Assembly: GCF_019602855.1 (NCBI RefSeq)
Contig: NZ_CP080767.1
Coordinates: 2,046,001-2,110,000, forward strand
Reading direction: 5' to 3'
DNA: 64,000 nucleotides
Source: Cupriavidus pinatubonensis
Lineage (GTDB): Bacteria; Pseudomonadota; Gammaproteobacteria; Burkholderiales; Burkholderiaceae
A program made the translations under genes and the position numbers. This document shows positions 16,553-25,207 of this stretch, in pieces; position 1 is the first letter of the stretch, and the number at the start of each line of letters is the position of its first letter. The notes beneath the pieces are model-generated. The model was given only the letters and a program-made list of their open reading frames with translations, was not told where the DNA came from and made no database searches.

Positions 16553-17059
16553 TCAACGCGTGCCGAGATAGTCCATCTTGCCGATCTGCACGCCCTTGTG
16601 GCGCAGGATGTCGTAGGCAGTGGTGATGTGGAAATAGAAGTTCGGCAGCGCAAAGCCCAACAGATAGCTCTTGCCATCGAAGGTGATGGCGCCCTGCCGC
16701 AGCTTCAGCTCAATCGTCCGCGTCTCGCTGCCATCAAGCAGCTCGGGACGGACGGACTTCAGGAAGTCGATCGTCTTGATAATGCGCTGCTGCAGCTCCG
16801 GAAAGGTCGCTTCGGTATCGGCCATGGACGGATTGTCGATGCCGGCGAGCCGTGCCGCACAGCCCTTCGCCGCATCACTGGCGCGCTGCACCTGGGCCGC
16901 CAGCGTGTCCATGTCGGCAATCAGGCGCGTCTGGATCAGGTCGGCCGGATCCGTGCCCTGCGCCTGCGCATGCGCCGCCCCTTTTTCCAGGATCGCGGAC
17001 AGGTTGGTCAATGCGCGAATGAACGCGGGGATGGATACGTCATACATCGAGAGGGCCAT
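16553..17059 (-). CDS. DUF1993 domain protein
   Basis: A 168-aa DUF1993 protein, a DinB-like four-helix bundle family of unknown function. Recognisable text: SMYDVSIPAFIRALTNLSAI at the start and ALPNFYFHITTAYDILRHKG near the C-terminus, the latter being the most conserved part of the family. I start at the ATG at 17059 because AGGAG lies 5 nt upstream; the in-frame ATG 15 bp earlier would overlap that site. It is convergent with the MFS gene. Confidence 0.88.
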   Translation of the reverse strand: MALSMYDVSIPAFIRALTNLSAILEKGAAHAQAQGTDPADLIQTRLIADMDTLAAQVQRASDAAKGCAARLAGIDNPSMADTEATFPELQQRIIKTIDFLKSVRPELLDGSETRTIELKLRQGAITFDGKSYLLGFALPNFYFHITTAYDILRHKGVQIGKMDYLGTR

Positions 17060-17244
17060 GTGGTCTCCTGGCATGGTCGCGTGTGGGGTTGGCTCTGTTC
17101 CTGGTGGCGAGACGGCGCTGCGCCGCCAGCGGCAGCATAAATCGAATCCGCATATCGTGCTGTCGGTCCATTGCCTCCGGCCCCGCGTCGTGATTTAAGA
17201 TATCCCGCTACCGGCCCAGCACGGGCCCGACATGCCAGCCCCCG

Positions 17245-17646
17245 ATGAACGCGCCCTTCCCCATCCGCACGGAGTGCCCACCCGGCGCCTGCACCTGCCG
17301 CAGGGAAGCGTTGCTTGCCGATCCCAACGCCGACATCCGCGTATTGCGCCTGACTCGCGAGGAAGAAAAACGCCTGGTGGCGCGCCTGGAAAGCGTGACG
17401 AGCCTGGCAGACCTGCGGCACGTGGGTGACCGGTTGCAGGCCCAGTTGGGCATCGTCCTGACCATCACGCCGAGTGCCAATGGCGTGCGCACGCTGCGGG
17501 GGATCAACATCCAGCTGGAAGACCAGCCGGGACTCTGCAGAAAGACGAAGCAGGCGATTCCCGCGGCGATCCGCAGGGCGATGGAGACGACGCCCGAGAT
17601 TGCTTACGCGCTGCTGGATGAGCAGGATCTGCTGGGTGGCGCCTGA
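17245..17646 (+). CDS. uncharacterised 133-aa protein with N-terminal cysteine cluster
   Basis: I recognise this as resembling small conserved Burkholderiales proteins but know no function. The N-terminus has three cysteines in C-x4-C-x-C spacing (Cys11, Cys16, Cys18) and a fourth at Cys98 (QPGLCRKT), which together could bind a metal. The middle is helical (LTREEEKRLVARLESV), followed by a beta-rich part (LGIVLTITPSANGVRTLRGI). No signal peptide or membrane helix is seen. No clear ribosome binding site precedes the ATG. The next gene, on the opposite strand, is pdeM. Confidence 0.75.
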   Translation: MNAPFPIRTECPPGACTCRREALLADPNADIRVLRLTREEEKRLVARLESVTSLADLRHVGDRLQAQLGIVLTITPSANGVRTLRGINIQLEDQPGLCRKTKQAIPAAIRRAMETTPEIAYALLDEQDLLGGA

Positions 17647-17672
17647 ACTGGGGCCTGGCCCTTACCTGGCCC

Positions 17673-18368
17673 TTACCTGGCCGGCACGGGCCATACACGG
17701 CCGTCCCCGACTACGTAGTACTGCTCCCCCGGTTGTGCCCGGATGGTGGTGTGGCCTGTGAACGCGCCAAACGCCGGCAGGATTGCGCATTGTGCGCCGA
17801 ACACGAAGCACGGCAGCCGCAACGTATCGCCGCCGGCACCACGCAGCACACAAGCCGGATGCAGATGCCCTGCCAGCACAAACCCTTGCGGCGAAGCGCC
17901 CGGCATGTGGCACAAGGCGAATGGCCCCGCGGCAAATGGCTCCGTGACGACCATGATTCCCAGTTCGGGAGGCGGATCGCCGGCATGTGCGTCGTGGTTC
18001 CCGCGTACCAGCGTGCAGCGCAAGCGCTGCGGCAGAGATCGACGCCAATCATGCAGCGCCACAAGCACTCCCGCAGTATGCGCGGCGCGGGCGTGCAGAA
18101 AGTCCCCGAGAAAGACCAGCTCATCCGCCGGATAGCGCAGCACCAGCGCGCGCAGCCGGGCCAGGTTGTCTGTCGTGGTCCCGTGGGGCACCGGCTGCCC
18201 CAGCGCACGGAACGCCGCGCCTTTGCCGATGTGGACATCCGCGACGAGCAGCATGCCGCCGGCGGGCCACCACACCGCATGCTCGGGCAGCAACCACAGC
18301 GTTTCGCCGGCCACGTGCACGACGTGGGCTCCCATCGCCACCGGGTTGATGTCTCGGATCCGAGTCAT
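17673..18368 (-). CDS. pdeM: ligase-associated DNA damage response endonuclease PdeM
   Basis: A 231-aa calcineurin-like metallophosphoesterase. Metal-binding motifs are in order: DVHIGKG, GDFLHAR, RGNHDAH and AGHLHP. PdeM proteins are encoded with an ATP-dependent ligase, a beta-lactamase-fold exonuclease and an Lhr-like helicase, and are thought to act in DNA repair. The ATG at 18366-18368 overlaps the helicase TGA (ATGA), fixing the start and showing translational coupling; the longer ORF back to 18473 lies inside the helicase gene. Confidence 0.88.
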   Translation of the reverse strand: MTRIRDINPVAMGAHVVHVAGETLWLLPEHAVWWPAGGMLLVADVHIGKGAAFRALGQPVPHGTTTDNLARLRALVLRYPADELVFLGDFLHARAAHTAGVLVALHDWRRSLPQRLRCTLVRGNHDAHAGDPPPELGIMVVTEPFAAGPFALCHMPGASPQGFVLAGHLHPACVLRGAGGDTLRLPCFVFGAQCAILPAFGAFTGHTTIRAQPGEQYYVVGDGRVWPVPAR

Positions 18369-21061
18369 AGCAGCGGTAACGGCCGCGATGGCTTGCGCGC
18401 CCGTCGGGGCTTGCGCGGGCCTGCCGGTCCGGCGTGATCCGCCATGCCAAAGCGCGCTTGCGCCGCGACCCAAGCCGCGTCGGCCCCTGATTGCATGTCA
18501 TGCATGGGCCCCGTGTAGTCAGGTGCGGGCCCCGCCGCCCGCTCCAGGTCGGCGAGCATCCGGGCGATGCGGTCGGCGAGCTTTTCGGTACTGAGCTTTT
18601 CGCGCAGGAACTCTACGATCAGCGGGAATGCCAGCGGCGATGGCCGCTCCAGCACGTGCAAGTCCAGCCGCATTGTCGCCAGCCGCGCCAGCGTGGTGGC
18701 CAGCCGGTGCGCATCCAGTTCCTGCATCAGCACCTCGCGTTCAGCCTGGCCGAGCAGAAGATTGCCGGGGTCGTACTTGCGAAAGACTTCATAGAACAGG
18801 CTCGACGAGGCCTGCAATTGCCGCGCACTCTTTGCCGCGCCGGGATAGCCCTGGAACACCAGCCCCGCAACGCGCGCGATCTCGCGGAAGCGGCGCAACG
18901 ACAGTTCGCCTGCGTTCAGGCTGCCCAACACATCGGCGGCCAGATCGCGATGGCGTTCTTCCGCCAGCACCTGCGGCAACCACTGACTCCAGTCGAGGGG
19001 TGCGGACGCCAGCAATTCCAGACCGTAGTCGTTGACGGCGACCGAGAACGTGGCCGGCACCTTCTGCCCCAGCCGCCACGCCAGGAGGCTGCCCAGTCCG
19101 AGATGCACGGACCGTCCCGCAAATGGATAGAGAAAAAGATGCCACCCTTCGCGCGAATGCAGAGTTTCCGCGAGCAGCGTTTCGGGAGTGGGCAGCGCAG
19201 ACCAGCGCATCTGAAGCTCCACCAGCGGCTGGATCAGCGGCAACTCCGGCGTGGTGGACGGATCCAGCCGGCCCGCCTGCACCGCGTCAAGCGTCGTGAC
19301 AACGGCGTCGGCGAGTTCGGTGGAAAGGGGCATCTTGCCACCGTTCCACCGAGGTACCGCTGGCCGCTTGCCCGTGGCACGGCGTACGTAGGCGGTCATC
19401 TCCTGTGTGCGCACCAGTTCCAGCAGGCGCCCGCCGAACAGAAAGCAGTCGCCCGGCGCAAGTCGCGCAATAAAGCCTTCCTCGACTGTGCCCAGCGACG
19501 CCCCGCCGCTCCCCGCCCGGGTCCAGTAGCGCACCTGCATCGTCGTCTCACTGACAATCGTGCCCACGCTCATCCGGTGCCTGCGCGCAAGCCGGGCGTC
19601 GGGAACCCGCCAGACGCCGTCCTCGTCAGGCATTGCGCGACGATAGTCGGGATACGCCGACAACGTTCCGCCGCCATCGCGCACAAAAGCCAGGCACCAC
19701 TGCCATTCCTCGTCGGTCAGCGCGCGGTAGGCCCATGTGGTGCGCACTTCCGCCAGCAGCTCGCTTGCACGGAAGCCTCCGCCGAGTGCCACCGTGACCA
19801 AGTGCTGGACGAGCACGTCGAGCGGCTTATCCGGCGAATCGCGCGCCTCGATCCGCCCAGCCAGCGCGGCTTGGCGCGCGGCAACCGCCTCCACGAGTTC
19901 CAGGCTGTGCGTGGGCACCACGGTCACGCGCGAGGCCCGGCCGGGAGCGTGTCCCGATCGCCCTGCGCGCTGCAGCAGCCGGGCTACGCCCTTGGGCGAT
20001 CCGATCTGCAGCACGCGCTCCACGGGCAGGAAGTCCACACCGAGATCCAGGCTCGAAGTACACACCACGGCCCGCAGCGCGCCGTTCTTGAGGTTCTGTT
20101 CGACCCATTCGCGTACAGCTCGGTCCAGCGACCCATGATGCAACGCGATCAGTCCCGCCCACTCGGGCTTCGCATCGAGCAGTGCCTGGTACCACAACTC
20201 CGCCTGCGATCGCGTATTGAGAAAGACGAGCGTCGTGCCGCTGGCTTCCAGTTCCCGCACCACGTGAGGCAGCATCGACAGACCAAGGTGCCCCGCCCAT
20301 GGAAAACGGCTGGCGGCGTCCGGCAGCAGCGTGTCGATGATCAGTGTCTTTGGCGTATGGCCATGCACCAGTACCCGCCGTTCCGGCGAGACACCGGCCA
20401 GCAGCACATCACGCGCATGGTCCAGGTTGCCAAGCGTCGCGGACAAGCCCCACACGCACAGATCTGGCTGCCATCGGTGCAGTCGTGCCAATGCCAGTTG
20501 CACCTGCACCCCGCGCTTGCTGCCAATCAGTTCGTGCCATTCGTCGACCACGACCAGCCGCACGCTTCTGAGCGTCTCACGCGCATCGGCACGCGTCAGG
20601 AGCAGCGACAGGCTTTCCGGGGTGGTCACTAATGCGGTCGGCAACCGGCGTGCCTGCGCTGCGCGCTCGCTGCTGCTGGTATCGCCGGTGCGAAGCCCGA
20701 CGGCCCAGTCGAGGCCGAGTTCGCCAAGCGGTGCAATCAGCGCACGCGTGGTATCCGCGGCGAGCGCGCGCATCGGCGTCAGCCAGAGCACGGTCAGCGG
20801 AGGCGGCGGCGCGCCGGGGCGGGATGGCGCCCTGGCAAATGCCAGCAACGCACCCAGCCATGCGGCATAGGTCTTGCCTGTGCCGGTGGTGGCGTGCAAC
20901 AGGCCGCTTTGGCCTCGGCCAATGGCCTCCCATACCGCGCGCTGGAAGTCAAACGGCTGCCAGTGACGGGCTGCAAACAGATCGGGCAGTTTGCGCGCCA
21001 CCGGCGGAGCGGATGTGAGGGGAGCACCCGCCGTGGCTTTAGTGGAGCGACGTGCGCTCAT
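18365..21061 (-). CDS. ligase-associated DEXH-box helicase (Lhr-like)
   Basis: An 898-aa superfamily 2 helicase of the Lhr type. Walker A is ATTGTGKT (residues 57-64), motif II is DEWH (173-176), and motif VI is QRAGRSGH. The winged-helix and Lhr C-terminal domains follow, in the usual length of 800-900 residues. Lhr-type enzymes translocate on single-stranded DNA and unwind RNA:DNA hybrids; the short ligase-associated group pairs with PdeM. GAGG lies 7 nt before the ATG. The usual ligase and exonuclease genes are absent on both sides: guaA lies upstream. Confidence 0.92.
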   Translation of the reverse strand: MSARRSTKATAGAPLTSAPPVARKLPDLFAARHWQPFDFQRAVWEAIGRGQSGLLHATTGTGKTYAAWLGALLAFARAPSRPGAPPPPLTVLWLTPMRALAADTTRALIAPLGELGLDWAVGLRTGDTSSSERAAQARRLPTALVTTPESLSLLLTRADARETLRSVRLVVVDEWHELIGSKRGVQVQLALARLHRWQPDLCVWGLSATLGNLDHARDVLLAGVSPERRVLVHGHTPKTLIIDTLLPDAASRFPWAGHLGLSMLPHVVRELEASGTTLVFLNTRSQAELWYQALLDAKPEWAGLIALHHGSLDRAVREWVEQNLKNGALRAVVCTSSLDLGVDFLPVERVLQIGSPKGVARLLQRAGRSGHAPGRASRVTVVPTHSLELVEAVAARQAALAGRIEARDSPDKPLDVLVQHLVTVALGGGFRASELLAEVRTTWAYRALTDEEWQWCLAFVRDGGGTLSAYPDYRRAMPDEDGVWRVPDARLARRHRMSVGTIVSETTMQVRYWTRAGSGGASLGTVEEGFIARLAPGDCFLFGGRLLELVRTQEMTAYVRRATGKRPAVPRWNGGKMPLSTELADAVVTTLDAVQAGRLDPSTTPELPLIQPLVELQMRWSALPTPETLLAETLHSREGWHLFLYPFAGRSVHLGLGSLLAWRLGQKVPATFSVAVNDYGLELLASAPLDWSQWLPQVLAEERHRDLAADVLGSLNAGELSLRRFREIARVAGLVFQGYPGAAKSARQLQASSSLFYEVFRKYDPGNLLLGQAEREVLMQELDAHRLATTLARLATMRLDLHVLERPSPLAFPLIVEFLREKLSTEKLADRIARMLADLERAAGPAPDYTGPMHDMQSGADAAWVAAQARFGMADHAGPAGPRKPRRARKPSRPLPLL

Positions 21062-21257
21062 GGAGCAACCTCGCGCGACGTGGTGGGAAGCTTGCCGGCC
21101 ACCCGGTATTGTGGAGCGTAGTCGGCTCCTTCGCCTCCGTCAGTCGGAGACGTCCCGTTCGCTTGTCGGCGTATTCCGACACCTCCGCCCGCTCCAAGTC
21201 CATACAAAGCTCACTGCCAACCTCGAAACAACCATGAAGGTCGATAGCCAGAAAGAC

Positions 21258-21283
21258 GAAACCCGCGATATTTCGCGGGTTTC
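21258..21283 (-). terminator. rho-independent terminator of guaA
   Basis: A perfect 11-bp stem (GAAACCCGCGA) with a 4-nt loop, followed on the minus strand by GTCTTTC. It lies 45 bp after the guaA stop and isolates the helicase gene from gua transcription. Confidence 0.8.
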
Positions 21284-21327
21284 TTGGCATTGCCGATAGT
21301 CAGCAATTGACTTCAGACGACGTCAAC

Positions 21328-22947
21328 TCACTCCCACTCGATCGTCGCAGGCGGCTTCCCCGACACGTCATAAACGACCCGGTTCAGACCCCGGACTTCA
21401 TTGATGATGCGGTTCGAGCATCGACCGAGCAACGAATACGGCAGATGCGCCCAGTGCGCCGTCATGAAGTCCGTAGTTTGCACCGCACGCAGCGCGACGA
21501 CGTAGTCATAGGTCCGGCCATCGCCCATCACACCGACGGACTTCACCGGCAGGAATACGGCGAACGCCTGGCTGGTCAGGTCATACCAGCTCTTGCCCAC
21601 CTGCTGCGGCTCGCACAGGCCGGCGGCTGCGTCCTGCTCGGTCGCGATGGTCTTGCGCAGTTCCTCGATGAAAATCGCATCGGCACGGCGCAGCAGATCG
21701 GCGTAGTCGCGCTTGACTTCGCCGAGGATACGCACGCCGAGGCCCGGGCCCGGGAACGGATGGCGGTACACCATTTCGGGCGGCAGGCCGAGCGCCACAC
21801 CCAGTTCGCGGACTTCGTCCTTGAACAGGTCGCGCAGCGGCTCCAGCAGCTTCAGGCCCAGCGTCTCGGGCAGGCCACCAACGTTGTGGTGGCTCTTGAT
21901 CGTGGTTGCCTTCTTGGTCTTGGTACCGCCCGACTCGACCACATCCGGATAGATCGTCCCTTGCGCCAGCCACTTGGCGTTGCTGAGCTTCTTGGCTTCT
22001 GCCTGGAAGACTTCAACGAATTCGCGACCGATGATCTTGCGCTTCTGCTCGGGGTCGGTCACGCCGGCCAGGTGGCCGAGGAACTGTTCCGATGCGTCGA
22101 TGTGGACGACCTTCGCATGCAGGCGGCCGGCGAACATGTCCATCACCATCTTGCCTTCGTCCAGGCGCAGCAGGCCGTGGTCGACGAACACACAGGTGAG
22201 TTGGTCGCCGATCGCGCGGTGGATCAGCGCGGCGGCCACCGAGGAATCCACGCCACCGGACAGGCCGAGGATCACTTCCTCGTCACCGACCTGCTTGCGG
22301 ATCAGCGCGACGGCTTCCTCGATGTGGTCCTTCATCACCCAGTCTGCCTTGGCGCGGCAGATGCCCAGCACGAAGCGCTCGATCATCTCGCGGCCCTTCG
22401 AAGTGTGCGTGACTTCCGGGTGGAACTGGACGGCGTAGTAGCCACGCGCCTCGTCGGCCATGCCGGCGATCGGGCAGCTCGGCGTGGATGCCATCAGCTT
22501 GAAGCCCGGCGGCAGCGCGGCGACCTTGTCGCCGTGGCTCATCCAGACCTTGAGCATGCCGTGGCCTTCGGCCGTGGAGAAATCCTCGATGTCCTTGAGC
22601 AGCGGGGTGTGGCCATGGGCGCGCACCTCGGCGTAGCCGAACTCGCGGTGGTCGCTCCATTCGACCTTGCCGCCAAGCTGCACGGCCATGGTCTGCATGC
22701 CGTAGCAGATGCCCAGCACGGGCACGCCCAGATCCCACACGGCCTGCGGTGCGCGCAGCTGATGGTCTTCGTACGTGCTCGCGTGGCTGCCCGACAGAAT
22801 GATGCCCTTGGGCGCGTATTCGCGGACGAATTCGTCGCTCACATCATTCGGGTGGATCTCGCAGTAGACGTGCGCCTCGCGAACGCGGCGGGCGATCAGC
22901 TGCGTGACCTGCGAACCGAAATCAAGAATAAGGATTTTGTCGTGCAT
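21328..22947 (-). CDS. guaA: GMP synthase (glutamine-hydrolysing)
   Basis: A 539-aa GuaA that aminates XMP to GMP with glutamine and ATP. The N-terminal amidotransferase has Cys81 (GICYGMQ), His176 and Glu178 (QFHPEV). The ATP pyrophosphatase P-loop SGGVDSS is at 230-236. The dimerisation domain ends with GLNRVVYDVSGKPPATIEWE, typical of the family. The start lies within the last codons of the upstream membrane-protein gene (26-bp overlap), so translation is probably coupled. It completes the guaB-guaA pathway. Confidence 0.97.
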   Translation of the reverse strand: MHDKILILDFGSQVTQLIARRVREAHVYCEIHPNDVSDEFVREYAPKGIILSGSHASTYEDHQLRAPQAVWDLGVPVLGICYGMQTMAVQLGGKVEWSDHREFGYAEVRAHGHTPLLKDIEDFSTAEGHGMLKVWMSHGDKVAALPPGFKLMASTPSCPIAGMADEARGYYAVQFHPEVTHTSKGREMIERFVLGICRAKADWVMKDHIEEAVALIRKQVGDEEVILGLSGGVDSSVAAALIHRAIGDQLTCVFVDHGLLRLDEGKMVMDMFAGRLHAKVVHIDASEQFLGHLAGVTDPEQKRKIIGREFVEVFQAEAKKLSNAKWLAQGTIYPDVVESGGTKTKKATTIKSHHNVGGLPETLGLKLLEPLRDLFKDEVRELGVALGLPPEMVYRHPFPGPGLGVRILGEVKRDYADLLRRADAIFIEELRKTIATEQDAAAGLCEPQQVGKSWYDLTSQAFAVFLPVKSVGVMGDGRTYDYVVALRAVQTTDFMTAHWAHLPYSLLGRCSNRIINEVRGLNRVVYDVSGKPPATIEWE

Positions 22948-23545
22948 GATGGACGTGTGGCGTATCTTCCGGCTGGGGTTCGGTTGTCACTTCCGTGCCG
23001 GGGCCGTAGCCGGGCGGCGGCGTGATGACCGGCTCACGCCGGCTGTCGGGGAATTGCGTTGTTTGCGGTCGGCGCGCGGCGCCGGGTTGCTTGCGCGGGT
23101 CGTGGGCGTTGGTGGCCTGCTCCAGCTCACGTTCTGCCTCAAGTTGCCGCTCCCGGTTGCGTACGCGCTTGGCTGCCGGTATCTGGACCAGCGCAAAAAA
23201 GCCCAGCATGACCGCCAGCACGGGCAACCAGAGCTTGCCTGCGCCTTCGAGCGGCAACTCCAGGAAAATCATCCAGGAGAGGATCAGCAGTGCACTGGCC
23301 AGATTGACGTAGCCGACAGTCCGCGCGACCGTCACCGTCATCTGCCCGTTGAAGGCGGCGTGCCACAGCAACCAGGCCAGGCCAATCAGCGCCACGCCGA
23401 GCAACTGGCCGAACAGCGCCGGTTGCGGCTGCGGCAACTGCAATGCCGCATACAGCGTGGTGAACGGTGACATCAGCAGCAGCACACCGAGCAGCAGATC
23501 GAGCAAGGCATCGAAGAACAGCACGGCTCGCAGCAGTACCTTCAT
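22922..23545 (-). CDS. four-helix membrane protein between guaB and guaA
   Basis: A 207-aa protein of unknown function. Four hydrophobic helices are visible at about residues 5-28, 45-66, 75-97 and 104-124. A hydrophilic, Pro/Gln/Arg-rich tail of about 80 residues follows and is probably cytoplasmic. GAGGAG precedes the ATG by 5 nt, so it is clearly translated. Its 3' end overlaps the guaA start by 26 bp. Its position inside the gua operon may reflect only genome packing; no known purine function attaches to it. Confidence 0.8.
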   Translation of the reverse strand: MKVLLRAVLFFDALLDLLLGVLLLMSPFTTLYAALQLPQPQPALFGQLLGVALIGLAWLLWHAAFNGQMTVTVARTVGYVNLASALLILSWMIFLELPLEGAGKLWLPVLAVMLGFFALVQIPAAKRVRNRERQLEAERELEQATNAHDPRKQPGAARRPQTTQFPDSRREPVITPPPGYGPGTEVTTEPQPEDTPHVHHARQNPYS

Positions 23546-23621
23546 GAGCGCTCCTCAGCAGGCACGGCAAACATGCCTGCCGGGATGCCTGGCATCTGGC
23601 CCGGCATGCCTGCCGCGCGGG
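23546..23621. repeat. inverted-repeat-rich spacer between guaB and the membrane-protein gene
   Basis: The spacer contains GCAGGCA at 23558-23564 pairing with TGCCTGC at 23574-23580, a GATGCC-A-GGCATC palindrome at about 23584-23596, and the direct repeat CATGCCTGCCG at 23572-23582 and 23605-23615. It may form a processing or attenuating structure. There is no U-tract for a simple terminator. Confidence 0.4.
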
Positions 23622-25085
23622 TCAGTCGATGTGGTAGTTCGGCGCTTCCTTGGTGATCTGCACGTCGTGCACGTGCGACTCACGCATGCCGGCTGCCGTG
23701 ATCTGCACGAACTGGGCACTCTCGTGCCAGTCGGCGATCGACTTGCTGCCGCAGTAACCCATCGAGGCGCGCACGCCGCCGGTGAGCTGGTGGATGATCG
23801 CCATGACCGAGCCCTTGTAGGGCACGCGGCCTTCGATGCCTTCCGGAACCAGCTTGTCGACGTTGGCGGTGTTGTCTTCCTGGAAGTAGCGGTCGGCCGC
23901 GCCGTCCTTCATCGCACCCACCGAACCCATGCCGCGGTAGCTCTTGAACGAGCGGCCCTGGTACAGGAATACCTCGCCCGGCGCTTCCTCGGTACCCGAG
24001 AACATGCCGCCCATCATCACGGTGTGCGCGCCGGCTGCGAGCGCCTTGGCCACGTCGCCCGAATAACGGACGCCGCCATCGGCAATCAGCGGCACGCCGG
24101 TGCCCTTCAGGGCTTCGGCAACGTTCGACACGGCAGTGATCTGCGGCACGCCGACACCTGCCACGATACGCGTCGTGCAGATCGAGCCGGGGCCGATACC
24201 GACCTTGACGCCATCAGCGCCATGCTCGACCAGCGCGCGCGCGGCATCGCCGGTGGCGATGTTGCCGCCGACAACCTGCACTTGCGGGAAGTTCTGCTTG
24301 ACCCAGCGAACGCGATCCAGCACGCCCTGGCTGTGGCCGTGCGCGGTATCGACGACGATCACGTCCACCCCGGCCTTGACCAGCAGTTCGACACGCTCGT
24401 CGTTCTCCGGACCCACGCCAACGGCCGCGCCAACGCGCAGCTGGCCGTGGTCGTCCTTGCTGGCCAGCGGATTCTCGACCGCCTTCTGGATATCCTTGAC
24501 GGTGATCAGGCCGCGCAGCTCGAATGCCGCATTGACCACCAGCACGCGCTCAAGGCGGTGGCGGTTCATCAGGCGCTTGGCTTCTTCAAGCGGAGCGCCT
24601 TCGGCGACGGTCACGAGCTTCTCGCGCGGCGTCATCTTGGCGCGCACCGGTGCGTCGAGTTCTTCCTCGAAGCGCAGGTCGCGGTTGGTGATGATGCCGA
24701 CAACGGTCTTGCCTTCCAGCACCGGGAAACCCGAGATACCGTGCTGCTGCGACAGCGCGATCACTTCCCGCACTTTCATGTCCGGCGAAATGGTGATTGG
24801 ATCACGCAACACGCCCGATTCGTAGCGCTTGACGCGAGCCACTTCGCGGGCCTGGTCCGCCGGCTTGAAGTTCTTGTGGACGATGCCGATGCCGCCGGCC
24901 TGCGCCATGGCAATGGCAAGGCGAGCCTCCGTCACGGTATCCATGGCAGCGGACACGAGCGGAATGTTCAGGTCGATCGAACGGGTCAGGCGGGTACGAA
25001 GGGAGACATCCCGGGGCAGGACGGCCGAATAGGCCGGCACGAGCAGCACATCATCGAACGTGAGTGCTTTCTGGACAAGACGCAT
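23622..25085 (-). CDS. guaB: IMP dehydrogenase
   Basis: A 487-aa GuaB that oxidises IMP to XMP with NAD, the committed step of GMP synthesis. Residues 1-90 and 210-487 form the TIM barrel; two CBS domains occupy about 95-205. The catalytic Cys303 lies in GPGSICTTRIVAG. The C-terminal flap reads EGIEGRVPYKG. GAGGA precedes the ATG. A TATAAT lies 27 bp upstream. It is the first gene of the guaB-membrane protein-guaA run. Confidence 0.97.
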   Translation of the reverse strand: MRLVQKALTFDDVLLVPAYSAVLPRDVSLRTRLTRSIDLNIPLVSAAMDTVTEARLAIAMAQAGGIGIVHKNFKPADQAREVARVKRYESGVLRDPITISPDMKVREVIALSQQHGISGFPVLEGKTVVGIITNRDLRFEEELDAPVRAKMTPREKLVTVAEGAPLEEAKRLMNRHRLERVLVVNAAFELRGLITVKDIQKAVENPLASKDDHGQLRVGAAVGVGPENDERVELLVKAGVDVIVVDTAHGHSQGVLDRVRWVKQNFPQVQVVGGNIATGDAARALVEHGADGVKVGIGPGSICTTRIVAGVGVPQITAVSNVAEALKGTGVPLIADGGVRYSGDVAKALAAGAHTVMMGGMFSGTEEAPGEVFLYQGRSFKSYRGMGSVGAMKDGAADRYFQEDNTANVDKLVPEGIEGRVPYKGSVMAIIHQLTGGVRASMGYCGSKSIADWHESAQFVQITAAGMRESHVHDVQITKEAPNYHID

Positions 25086-25111
25086 AGCAATTCCTCTAGG
25101 CGCAAAAGCGA

Positions 25112-25117
25112 ATTATA
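25112..25117 (-). promoter_or_regulatory. candidate -10 box for guaB
   Basis: The minus strand reads TATAAT, 27 bp before the guaB ATG, which would give a leader of about 20 nt. The -35 region at 17 bp (GCGTCA) is poor. Confidence 0.45.
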
Positions 25118-25207
25118 CAGGAATCCGCGCGCCCTGACGCGCCGCCAACGCCCGTGCACAATGGGCTCTGCTATGCTCGATGTCTTTTTCTTTCGAGCGT
25201 AGGGACA

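Noticed and set aside
18491..20632. 713-aa plus-strand open frame opposite the Lhr-like helicase
   Set aside because: Antisense shadow of a gene with complete helicase motifs.
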